Origin: Eleusine coracana subsp. coracana | Lineage: Eukaryota > Streptophyta > Magnoliopsida > Poales > Poaceae | Length of the DNA: 64,000 bases | Reading direction: 5' to 3' | Assembly: GCA_032690845.1 (NCBI GenBank) | Contig: CM064433.1 | Span: 35,214,658 to 35,278,657 of the forward strand | Part shown: positions 36,441 to 46,289 of the stretch, piece after piece | How the letters are laid out: every line of letters begins with the position of its first letter | Numbering within the stretch: position 1 is the first letter of the stretch | Notes under the pieces: generated by a model | Databases searched by the model: none | Seen by the model: the letters and a program-made list of their open reading frames with translations, nothing else | Told to the model about the DNA's origin: nothing | Made by a program: the position numbers and the translations under genes

Positions 36441-36569
36441 AGAAACACAATATTCCCTAAGTTTTAATAGTTCATATGTGATGTACAAATTTGTTTTCCA
36501 AATATACACGTGTTGAATAGGCTTCAAATCGTACCCCCGGCCTTGTTTATTGAAAAAGGTTGTAGTTTA

Positions 36570-36880
36570 CACGTTGTATTGATACCGTTCTCACTTCGCA
36601 GTTGGGTGGATGCAGATGTAGGCCGTTGACCATGACGTTCATGCATGTCCTCCCGCAGACGAGGGCAGCCTGCAATTAGCACAGTGCTCGGATTTTTTTT
36701 GGGCGGTGAGTCAGAGGATTAGTTGAGTGATTTGAGACGGGTTGCTTCTCTTGGCAGCTGGTAATGGTCACAGATAGTAATGCCGCCAGAAACAGTGCGA
36801 TCCACTGATTCTTCAGTCTCAGTCTCACAATTCCTATCTCACCACAGACATACTCAAGCATTCATTCAGTTCATTTCTTT
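36570..36880 (+). repeat. duplicated module, copy 3 (partial)
   Basis: It shares TTGATACCGTTCTCA, GGATGCAGATG, GGCCGTTGACCATGA, GCAATTAGCACAGTGCTCGGATT and GGATTAGTTGAGTGATTTG with copies 1 and 4, then diverges. Confidence 0.75.
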
Positions 36881-37049
36881 CTGAGGTGGACGGCACGGCC
36901 GGCCGTGCAGGGGAACAGTCGGCGTCGTGCACAAGCGGGCACTAACCGGTCCGTGCGTGCATGCAGAAAGAAAGAAAGATGGACAAGCCAAGTGCGTGGC
37001 GCGTGCTGAAAGAGTCGTTCACTGATCATCTATCTGGTCAGTTGCTTCT

Positions 37050-37714
37050 GTGCTCGGCCATTCATTCATGGTCTTGCCGTGCTCTGCAAAACACACGGTG
37101 GTAGTGGTACGACGCCCGGGAACGGCCGACGTGACGCGCGCGACTCCGTCTTCGATAATCTTCGGATCGCCTAGGCCACACTGCTTGTGGCGATAACCAT
37201 CGTAGAATAATAATGTGATAGCCACACTACGGTGCCGCATGCACGTTTTATCGATACCGTTCTCAGCTTTGAGGATGCAGATGCATATATAGTAGGCCGT
37301 TGACCATGAGGTTCAGTTCATGCGTGGCCTACAACGAGCCCGCCTGCAATTTGTAGCGCTCGGATTCGGTCGGTGGGTCTCAGGATTAGTTGAGTGATTT
37401 GCAACGGGTGCTTTCTCTTTTGTGGCTTGTTGGCTCTGTGCAGTAGTGGAGTCATGGAGGCCGGCCAAGACGATGATAGCGGGCTTGTGCAGTCACATAT
37501 ATGCGCAGAAGCAGCCATGAGTAGTTGGCCGCGTGCTGAAAGGTGGTTGACAGGACGGACACCTGCATGCTGCATGGGTAGGCAGCCCAGGCAAAGGGAA
37601 CTTGACCGTCGGACGGATCATGGCAGCATGGCGGGGACAAGGCGACGGACCGGGGCTGGCTGCTGCTCGGTGCCTGCTCTGCTCTGCTCTGTACGAGTGT
37701 TGGTATGTTACATA
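37050..37714 (+). repeat. duplicated module, copy 4, interrupted by the mariner
   Basis: It is closest to copy 1. It ends at a TA dinucleotide (37713-37714) where the Osmar-like element inserted; no continuation of the module is evident to the right of that element. Confidence 0.82.
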
Positions 37715-37962
37715 CTCCCTCCGTCCCTTAATATAAAGATTCGGAGGGGTAGCTGTTTGTCCACAAATATAAGAATTTAGAGCCCATATACGTACACAGG
37801 CCAGCCCAGTCCATTTACTCCTGTTATTGACCCGCCCGTGCCTCTCTCCTCCCCATCACCATCGGAAAAAATCTTATCCTCTTCTCCCACCACCCCTAGC
37901 TTTGCACGACGCCGGCGTGGCCCTGTCCCAAATCCGGCGCGTCGGCCGCTGTCTTCGCCAGC

Positions 37963-38634
37963 ATGAAGCGCGTCGACCTCCTGCAGCCGCAGATCCCGCA
38001 GCCCACCTTATCGCCGCGCAAGAGCTCTAGGCGCAGCGTCGCGACGGGAAGCCAGGACGGGCTCGATCTGCCGCAGTCGCAGGACGCCGTCGAAGACGAG
38101 AGCTTGGGGAGCTCCGATGAGGAGCTATTCCTGCCGTCCCCAGGCGTAGGACGAGAGGAGCTAGACGTGAATCTACAGAACAGGTAAAAGTGTTGGAAGC
38201 CTGGAACTCGATCCGTCATTGTGTACATTGATTTCGAATTGAAGTAGCCATTACATAGATTAGAGTTTACTTAGCACGTTGATTCCTTAAACTATACAAA
38301 CAGGACCTCCATGGCTCATGGCGCCAATAGCCTGCAAGAGGTTGACATGGTGCCAGATTCACAGCTTTTGGAGGTGGACATGGTGCCGGAATCACAGGTT
38401 CATGACGCCAATAGCCTGCAGGAGATCTACATGGTGCCAGACTCCTTGGATGAAGATGTGGACATGGTTCCAGACTCCTTGGCATCAGAACCTGAAGACG
38501 AAGATGAGTACAAGTGTACCCCAGAGCAGGTTCGCGCCTTTTATCAAGAATGTAATGGCGATGTGTTTAAATTTCTGATTGGCTTGATGTGTCCTAAGCT
38601 CTGTGATCCTCTTGCTATGCCTAAAAGGGATTGA
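37963..38634 (+). CDS. passenger gene in the mariner, unknown acidic protein
   Basis: Two exons, 37963-38183 and 38304-38634, join in frame across a GT-AG intron (CAG/GTAAAAG, AAACAG/GACC) to give 183 residues. The protein starts MKRVDLLQPQ, has a Pro/Ser-rich basic first third, a repeated DMVPDS/DMVPES motif (four to five copies with spacers of about 12-20 residues) in the middle, an acidic run, and a more hydrophobic end with CTPEQVRAFYQECNG and LIGLMCPKLCDP. No signal peptide or membrane segment is evident. It lies about 250 bp inside the left terminal repeat and points toward the transposase 3' end. I do not recognise it. It may be a second mariner-encoded factor or a captured host gene; the open frame and clean splice sites argue that it is or was a real gene. 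Confidence 0.6.
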
Positions 38635-39065
38635 TGTGTTTAACCTATTGTGTTGCATGTGACTTAGCTTGATGTTGTGTCGTAGTGCTATATGTAATGT
38701 ACGTGGAGTAACGATTGTGTCGTAGCTATAAGTGTTACTCGTATAATGCCTGTGGCCTAGCTATCTTATGTTACTATGTAATGTCAATGCTTTATAATTT
38801 CTGAATGGAAGTGTTGTTGAAGAAAAATATCAGTTGCACTTAATATGTCACATACTACCAATGCTTCTAGATTCCATTCAGCGATACAAAAGTTTGCTGG
38901 TAGGTTCCATGTATGGAGCTATATAATTGTTATTGCTGCTCGCATTTAGCTATACAAAATACTGCTGCTGCTGCCATTGATTACTTATACAAAATACTAG
39001 CATTTTCCTATACAAAAGACTGGTGCTGCTACTGCTTAGCTATACAAAATACCCTGTTGTTCCTA

Positions 39066-41063
39066 TTAATTCTGCTCCTCGAATGTGGCTATTTTTGCAA
39101 GTGCATCTTCGTACACTTCTTGAGGACAGGTTAAGGTAGTAGGAAGGCTTCCACTCGCTTCTAGGCCATCTTTATACATGTGTGGTATTTTATAGCCATT
39201 CCCGCCACGCTGTTTCATGACTTCAATAAGGCAGGATTGTAGAGTGAGGTAAACTCTGTTAATCATGTCATGAATATACCTATTGAACACATAAAAAGTT
39301 GATTCCTCAACAAGTTCATTATTTTTACATAATTTGCAACCAAAGCATGACATGATCTTACCTATTGAATTCATGGTTTACATTTGCCACTAGTTCATCC
39401 ATATTTTTAGCTGTCTTAAGATGTGTCTTGGATTGTAGAGAAGAAAAGAAACCTAGATCAAGCACATTCATGTCTGGAGAATTTGGTGGTTGATTCATTA
39501 GGCGTAGGTCCATCCCAGTTTGTAATACTGCAGTTGCAAATTCTGGATCATTAGGTGGAACATGTGTCCTTGCATTATCTTGTTGAATCCATATTGTTTG
39601 ACTTCTCAGATGGGTAGGCCAACGACCCACAATAGTTGGGATTACTTTTGTAATCAAGAATGCTCTACTAGTGTCCCTTGTAACTGTCATAGGCTTTGTG
39701 ATTAATGTACCTGCCGGCCTGTGAATGCTGCTTCTCTTAGCTGGTTCCTATGGAGACATAAGGATAAGTTGATCATTTGCAATAAAAGATAACAAAAATG
39801 TATGAAATAAGAATCAACCTTTCTAACAAAAGGCCACATTCCAATCTTGCCATCAAATATGCATGTACCATGCTCATCCTTTATGGGTTTTCCAACAGCT
39901 GCAAGGAACATGACCTTTTTAATTGAATTCTTGTTCTGGACTGTGAGCAATGGATCTTCTTCCTCAGGTAACATGTAGAACTTCTTAACCTTTGCAGTTG
40001 CATTAAACCACTTCTCATCAACATGTATTATGTTGCTCATCTGAACAAAGGTCGGCTCATTATGTATAGTTTGTGAATCTATCATAGAAACACAATGTTG
40101 TAGGCGCTGCAGCTTGTTTGAATCCTTCAACAATGGCTTCAATGTGTTGGAGTGACGACGTAACAGTCCATTTTTAAACATCCTATGCAATGTGCTCTTC
40201 TTAACATGCAATGCTTTAGCTACTGCCCTAATTGTAGTTCTGTCCTTCAAAGCAATGGTTCTAACTCGTGACAAATCTATGGCCATTTTTTTCGACCATA
40301 TTTTCCATGTTTCTTAGACCTCACATCGACTGGAACACCAGCTGTCATGCATTTCTTTGCTATCCTCCAAATAGCTTGCACATATGACCTTTTCACATTA
40401 TACATAGCAGCAACAATAGTAGTGGTGTTTCTATGCACTATTCCATTGTTACTTCTCCACAACACAGCTTCATAAACTTCTTGTCTTTCTCGGTTTGTCA
40501 AATACTTCCTACGGTTGCTGCTAGGTGGTTGTTGGTTTTCTACACAAATAGACTATCATTAATTCATCTAACTAATGCATGCTTTTATGTGATACAAGTA
40601 TGAAATATACCATCCACATCATTTTCTTCATCACTTGAGTCGTCAAGCTCTTCTTCATGGAACTCAACACCGATGTGATCAACATACAAAGCATTATCAT
40701 TATCTACAAAGATGTATAAGGTGTGTCACACTCTAAAATGATCTACTGCAGTACATATATCATCTGAAACTTAGTTTACAAAGAATGATAATATTTACCA
40801 TCTAACACCTGCCCATTTTCAAATTCAGGTTCATCCATGCCACCAACATCATCTAAATGATGATCAAAAGCTGAAAGTAAGTATAACAACATCATCTAGT
40901 AGTTGCACCATTTTAGTTCATGTGACTTTAAAGTACAACTTTTGTTACCTGGATGCATGTTTAGATCCAATGACCTTGGCATATTCAGGTCAAAGGGAGG
41001 CATGGCAGCAGCATCTTCCTCATCTTCGTTGCCATCAGGGAGTTGGTTAAGATCAAATGCCAT
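39066..41063 (-). pseudogene. mariner-like (Osmar) transposase, one frameshift
   Basis: Exons in coding order: 41063-40949, 40870-40799, 40703-40611, 40539-39819, 39747-39362, 39279-39066, all with GT-AG introns and matching phases. The first exon holds three DLN motifs (DLNQLP, DLNMP, DLNMHP). An acidic segment follows, then a helix-turn-helix DNA-binding region (NRERQEVYEAVLW, IRAVAKALHVKKSTLHRMF). The catalytic acids are visible in HVDEKWF, QQDNART and NVLDLGFF, with 39 residues between the last two, the plant DD39D form. The only defect seen is in a run of seven A (minus strand, about 40280-40286): the frame before it ends in TAG and the rest is one base off. Exon lengths sum to 1601 nt, one short of a whole number of codons. 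Confidence 0.92.
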
Positions 41064-41638
41064 GAGAGAAGTAGAGAGAAGGAGAGTTTGAAGAGATCCG
41101 GTTGGAAGTGGTGGCTAGGTGCTTTAGGAAAGAGAGCGTGGGTGAAGAGTTTATATATGGCCACCAATAATTCTGGCGCTGTAACATTCAAATGTTTGAA
41201 TTTTCATTGTCTTTGTGTGGCGCTAAGAGGATGTACACTCCTGCCGCCAAAAATTTTACTTTTCATTGCTTTGGCTGTAAAGAGATGGTGTGTGAATGTA
41301 ATAAATATGGAGTGGGTGGAGAGGATCCCTTTACGTGTTGCATGACTATTATATTATATTTTTATGGTAATGTATCCAATCATTAGGGATATGGTGGTCA
41401 TTTTCCTCAACTCTTGTGGTGCATTGGAACTCCCCCGAATCCTTATATTAAGGGACGGAGGGAGTACTGTACAACTTTCTAATAGTACCGTACTCTTCAG
41501 GTTACTAGGATTAGTATGCTACCGTTGACCAAGTGAGCTACACTGCTACACAGAGTACAGCATGCTAAAAGCCTGAAATGAAATTTCTGTTCCTGCATCG
41601 ACCCACTCTGGGCCTATGGGCCACCGTCATGTACAATC

Positions 41639-42266
41639 TTTTTTTTTTTCAAAAGTCACATGATCATATGGACGATTAAATTAGTGAAAAGAAGAAATCC
41701 ATCAGAGATGCCTACAAGTTCAAGAAACACATTGACGCATAGATTAGAAAAGAAAAACAGAAAATAACATGCAGGCCAGAAAGCCTTCGGGCGACCTCAA
41801 CGGAGTGAAGTCAGGTGGCACACAGGCTAGTGGAACACGGCACATAGGCCATGAGATCAGCAAGTATTCTTCTTAAGAAGCATTTTCTCTGCTCTCCTGA
41901 AGCTTGACTAGGTCTCTAGCTCCAACCAAGCCCCACATCAATGTTTCCTCCTGCATACTCTGTAGCAATCGACGTTCTGTCAGCTCCTCACCCCAAAAAA
42001 TCCTCCGATTACGCTCATTCCACCATTCCTATAACACCAGGATGATTAAACGTCTTTAATTCTCAACATATGCTTTTTGGTTGTGAGATACGCTCCTTCC
42101 ACCATGCTGCCATGGAGTTTTGAGTTGTCCATGCATCTGGATGTAAAGCCCGAAGGTGCAACTGCTCTGAAATTTTGGTCCATATACTCCGAACTGTTAG
42201 GCACTCGACAATTAGGTGAAGGGAGGTCTCAAGGTTCCGATGACACATAGGACAAAAATATTGGTT
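41639..42266 (-). mobile_element. 5'-truncated LINE, 3' end with poly(A)
   Basis: On the minus strand the frame ending at 42063 carries a zf-RVT knuckle (CPMCHRNLETSLHLIVEC) and WWKERI, the C-terminal part of plant L1-type reverse transcriptase proteins. A shifted remainder has WNERNRRIFWGEE. The minus strand ends in a poly(A) tail (T11 at 41639-41649). ATGTACAATC occurs on both sides (41629-41638 and 42267-42276), which fits a 10-bp target duplication. Confidence 0.8.
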
Positions 42267-42276
42267 ATGTACAATC

Positions 42277-43027
42277 GATTGGTCGCAGCCCAAACATTTG
42301 GAAACAACAAAATCAGTTCACTCGATGCGTTATTTCCAAAGGAAAAAAAAGAAAATGTAGACACGTTATTTTAAAAAGCTCACAATCGTTGCATTCCATA
42401 GACATCTTTGATGGTTAAAGTGGAACTTGATGACTTCACAGTTCATATGTACTACTATAGAAAAAAAAAATATGGCGCTTTTTTGGCTGAGGTGAAGAAT
42501 CTACTCTAAGTAGCACATATTATTAGGTGTACATGTCAAATAGGTATGTTTTTCTTTTACAATGTTGTGAGGTGATAAAGCAACTTCAGATTTCTGTGTG
42601 CTGCTCCCATTAACCCATGTTATTACATTGTGTGATCCATGAGTCACGAAACCACAGTTAGCAACCAGAGAGTGGATTATTCTTCATTCTTCATCAGGAT
42701 CGAAATCAAACGCTCAGAAGAACAAGAAGTGATGTACCATAAAACCATTCCAGTCTTTGTTTTAGCTCTCTCTTTTTTGAACAGATTTAAAGCAACCATT
42801 TCGGAATTTATTAATAGTTGATTTTTTATTATAACACAAAGCAACGAACTTGTGTCTTATGATTACAACCATCCCACAAAAGCCACGAGTCCATCTTCCA
42901 TGATAATGCCATGACCATGATTCGGTGCAGCAATTTTGGTTGTCTGCGTCATGCCACCATCATCGCTATCACGAATTCAACCTTCGCAAGAACTCGGATT
43001 ATAGCAACTCCTGCAGAATCCCTCCGG
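42277..43027. other. intergenic, nothing recognised
   Basis: This AT-rich stretch downstream of the C2 gene has no convincing frame or repeat. 42850-43027 is probably the 3' UTR of that gene. Confidence 0.5.
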
Positions 43028-44275
43028 CTACGGGTAGCGAGGCCCCGGCGGCGGGTAGTAGTAGTACGGCGGCGTCCTCGCCGCGCCGCCGTCGAGCTCG
43101 GGTGGAGGGTAGAGCGAGCCGCCGGGAGGCGCAGGGTAGTACGGCGGTAGTTCACGGTCCACTGATCTTGGCAGTGCCGGCGGGTACGCCGAGCCTGACT
43201 CCGGCGGCGGCGGGTAGGTTCCCGCCGGAGGGCCCAAATTGGACGCCGGCGGTGGGTAGCCGGCTGGCGGTGCCGGCGGGTAACTGCTGTTCGGAGGGCC
43301 CGAATTGAACGCCGGTGGTGGGTAGCCGCTCGGCGGCGGCGGAGGGTAGCTGCTCGGTGGCGGCGGGTAACTGCTGCCGTATCCTGCCGGAGGCGGCGGG
43401 TAGACTGAGGCTGAATTTGGCGCTGGCGGCGGTGGCGGGTAGCAGCTGCTGCTTGGCTCCGGGAAGTGGGGATTTGTCGTCGGCGCAGGGTGCGGCAGCG
43501 TTGACGGCGGAGGAGGAGGGTAGGCGCTCGACGGAAGCAAGTCTTGCAGCGGCGGATAGAGGGAACCACCGGACACCGGAGGCGCTGACGGTGCCGGCGG
43601 CGGCGGCGGTTGGTAGCCACCGCCGCCGTGCGGCACGAAGCTGGCCGTTGCCGGAGATGGGTAAGCGGATACCGGCGGCGGAGGAGGCGGCGCTGAGCAA
43701 AAGGTCGGATTTTGCTTCGCCGGAGACGGGTAAGCGGTTACCGGCGGCGGAGGAGGCGGCGCCGAGCAAAAGGTCGGATTTTGCTTCGCCGAAGCGGGAG
43801 CGCCGCCGTCGGGCGCCGAATTGAGCTGCGGCTGCGGCGACGGCTGGGGACGCGCTCCGCCGGCGGCGCTGCCGGTGACGGCGTACGCGAATTTGAGCGT
43901 GCCGTTGGGCTTGCCATCTGGCGCGCGCACCTGGTAGCTCACGTGCTGCGCCGCCGCGCCGTCGCCGGCGGCGAGGTACGCGACGGGCACGCTGGCCGTG
44001 CCGACGAGCTTGGTCCCGAGCAGCGGCACCTGCGCCTTCACCTCGAACTCCACCACCTGCTGCTCGAGGTCGCAGCTGCCGTCGAGGTCGAAGGTGACGA
44101 CGGTGCCTTCCCAGTCCGGGTTCTCGCCGCCGTCGGGGTCGGGTGGCGTCTTCTCGCGGCGGCCGCCGAGGGACACGGCGGCGTAGAGCGGCGGCTTCTG
44201 GAAGGGGACGAAGGCCTTCACGCCGCGGCAGGAGATGGAGCGGATGGTCACGCGCCTCCCGGCGGTCGACGACAT
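43028..44275 (-). CDS. C2-domain, proline-rich SRC2-like protein
   Basis: A single exon of 415 residues. The first 150 residues form a plant C2 domain (TIRSISCRGVKAF start, YAAVSLGG, a DWEG block, then LLGTKLVGTASVPVAYL and GTLKFAYAV at the end), as in the soybean SRC2/BAP family of small calcium- or lipid-binding proteins. The rest is low-complexity Pro/Tyr/Gly/Ser with PPPPP, SYPPPP and YPPP repeats, ending YYYYPPPGPRYP. A 23-residue unit containing AKQNPTFCSAPPPPPP is present twice in tandem (about 43660-43795). No hydrophobic C-terminal segment is seen. Members associate with membranes or endoplasmic reticulum and respond to cold or stress; that role here is inferred from family only. The start at 44275 opens directly into the C2 domain. 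The first-strand GC bias is typical of monocot genes. Confidence 0.9.
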   Translation of the reverse strand: MSSTAGRRVTIRSISCRGVKAFVPFQKPPLYAAVSLGGRREKTPPDPDGGENPDWEGTVVTFDLDGSCDLEQQVVEFEVKAQVPLLGTKLVGTASVPVAYLAAGDGAAAQHVSYQVRAPDGKPNGTLKFAYAVTGSAAGGARPQPSPQPQLNSAPDGGAPASAKQNPTFCSAPPPPPPVTAYPSPAKQNPTFCSAPPPPPPVSAYPSPATASFVPHGGGGYQPPPPPAPSAPPVSGGSLYPPLQDLLPSSAYPPPPPSTLPHPAPTTNPHFPEPSSSCYPPPPPAPNSASVYPPPPAGYGSSYPPPPSSYPPPPPSGYPPPAFNSGPPNSSYPPAPPAGYPPPASNLGPPAGTYPPPPESGSAYPPALPRSVDRELPPYYPAPPGGSLYPPPELDGGAARTPPYYYYPPPGPRYP

Positions 44276-45644
44276 GGCCGGTAAGCTTCTTGGAGGTAAT
44301 CCGGGGAGCCGGAGAGGAGCTCAGCACGATGGGAAGGAATCTGCTGCCGGCTTGGGAGATGGAGATCTGGTGCGCTGTCAGCGCGAGTGCTTTGAGAAGA
44401 TTCGGTTTGACCTTGCCTGCGTTATTGTTTTTTTTATTTATGATTCGGTGCAATTAATTTGCGGACATCTTGTGCTTGAGCCTGTGACGGATGCTGTGTG
44501 CACGATGGACTACAGTTGTGATTTTGCTTTTATTTTTGGATTTTTTGGAGAAGAAAATATGTATATCCTCTGCTTTGTCACTTGCGCTTCATGCCTTCGA
44601 CTAATCTCTAAGAAGAGAGAGGAAAAAAAAAAAGACTTGAAGTTGTCAATGGTACTCTGTCCCTTCCAGCTAGTATGAGAATAACGTTTTCTAAAATGTG
44701 GAAAATGCTTGCAGTCTCATTTACAATTCTTTCTCTTGGCGCAAAAGTTGACAATCTCTTGAAAACACAAATCGCAGCACACATGTTGGTGGTTTCTTGT
44801 TGGTTTAGGTCACCTGTACGTGTGAGCAACGCATTGCTTCTCTCGACTTCTTTTCACATCAGAAGGAAAAAAAGGGCACTCGGCGACAAAGCAGAGACGG
44901 AGGAAAACGTCAAAAGCGTCTGCCGCCTGTCATCTAACCTTCTTCGTCTTCGGGTCGCCCATGCTGATGCTGATGACCATACTTTGTTGCCTCTTTCCCC
45001 CTTTCCTTGTCCCAATTCTCTTGTTCCTCCATTTCTTCCCTCGTTATCTGTTGCTGCATCACATCGTGAAGCGACGACTAGGCGACCACATATCTGGAGA
45101 ACTGTATTTTTAAACAAGCAGATAAATTTCAAAAGTTATTTGTTTTTGTATGTTTTTCTTTCCAAAAGTTAAAAAATGTTATCCTAAAATATTTTAGAAT
45201 AATTTCTTAGAAGTCATTGAAACAAGTGGGTCGTATTTTATATGTCACTGAAACACCAGAGGAAAGAATGAAACGAAGGTTAAGCCAGCCCATTAAGCCA
45301 TTGTGCCACCACAAACAGGCGGGCCCAGGCCCAATAGCCCAGCGTCCGTCACTGCTGGCGGGAACTGCGTTCCATATGGTTCAAACAGTTGAGTTCGGCT
45401 CTGGTGCAGACGTGACACCTGTCTCATGTGGGTCTAATAAAAGTCAATAATTGAAAGACCACCTTGTTATTCGTTGAATCCTCTAATGACAACGATCTGG
45501 AAGATGACAGCTTTGAACTAACAAAAACCCTCCTGCCCGCGTAGGTGTGATGATTGAGTATTTCACATGACCGGATGCGTATACTCCATATAATCAGGAT
45601 CAATTTTTAGATTGTTGATTTTTATTGGATCACATAGGACACGT
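44276..45644. other. upstream of the C2 gene, nothing recognised
   Basis: The 5' UTR and promoter of the minus-strand C2 gene should lie in the first few hundred bases. No convincing coding frame or transposon end is visible further right. Confidence 0.5.
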
Positions 45645-45778
45645 GTCGCGTAGCTATTCACCATGCACCTAATATGTACAGGGCACCCTGCACAGGAGCC
45701 CAACTCTCTTTGAAGTTGGGCTCCTCTGTATGCAGGGTGCCCTACACATATTAGGTGCAGGGTGAATAGCTACGCGAC
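45645..45778. repeat. 134-bp near-perfect hairpin, MITE or small-RNA precursor
   Basis: GTCGCGTAGCTATTCACC at the left pairs with GGTGAATAGCTACGCGAC at the right, and the pairing continues inward (GCACCTAATATGTACAGGGC, GGAGCCCAAC) to a loop of about ten bases. A third, partial copy of one arm (TCTATTCACCCTGCACC...GAGTCCAACTC) follows at 45787-45838. Confidence 0.85.
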
Positions 45779-46289
45779 ATGTTGTGCATCTATTCACCCT
45801 GCACCTAATATGTGCAGGGTGCACAGGAGTCCAACTCTAAACAGTTACAGTTGCAAACATTCGGAGGGCATAACTGTTTGCTCATTTGGCGCACACACGC
45901 AGAGGACAGCTCGTCACCGTTGTGCAATGTTTTTCTTTCCTTTTTGTTATGGTCATCAATCATCATTGGCCCGTCATGGATCGCCTCTGCCTGCTTCTTC
46001 TATGAGGAGTCATCCGAAGTCCCGTTGCGAATGCGCGTGCTATCTTTAGCCATGGCGACTCCTCCCCCTCCCCCATTCTCTGCACCCCAATAACAACCAG
46101 GACGTGCTATAGCTCCGTCCCTTGTATGGACAGCGCAATGTCAGAACGGGGAAAAGAAGGAGGCGGCCTACCCTTCCCTCCTCCTCCTCCTCTGTCCCGT
46201 GCCGCCCATTCCGGCCGTTGTTCGGCCCATGCGGCTGCAGCAGAGGTGACGCGGCGGCGATCACCGGACTGATCGACGACCGGGCGTGG

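Larger units (their letters stand above)
37715..41464 (-). mobile_element. Osmar-type mariner-like element, nearly complete
   Basis: The ends are inverted copies beginning CTCCCTCCGTCCCTTAATAT and continuing to GATTCGG with one or two mismatches. TA flanks both sides (37713-37714 and 41465-41466), the standard mariner/Stowaway target. The 3750-bp element contains a six-exon DD39D transposase gene on the minus strand and a second, unrelated two-exon gene on the plus strand at its other end. The transposase has one frameshift, so this copy is probably no longer autonomous, but the rest is intact. Confidence 0.94.

Noticed and set aside
42925..44453. Other long frames overlapping the C2 gene on both strands
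   Set aside because: They are shadows of the C2-domain frame, which alone gives a recognisable domain and family-like tail.
45762..46093. Short plus-strand frames before the DHHC gene
   Set aside because: No recognisable domain, no splice link to the DHHC exons, and partly within the hairpin's third arm.
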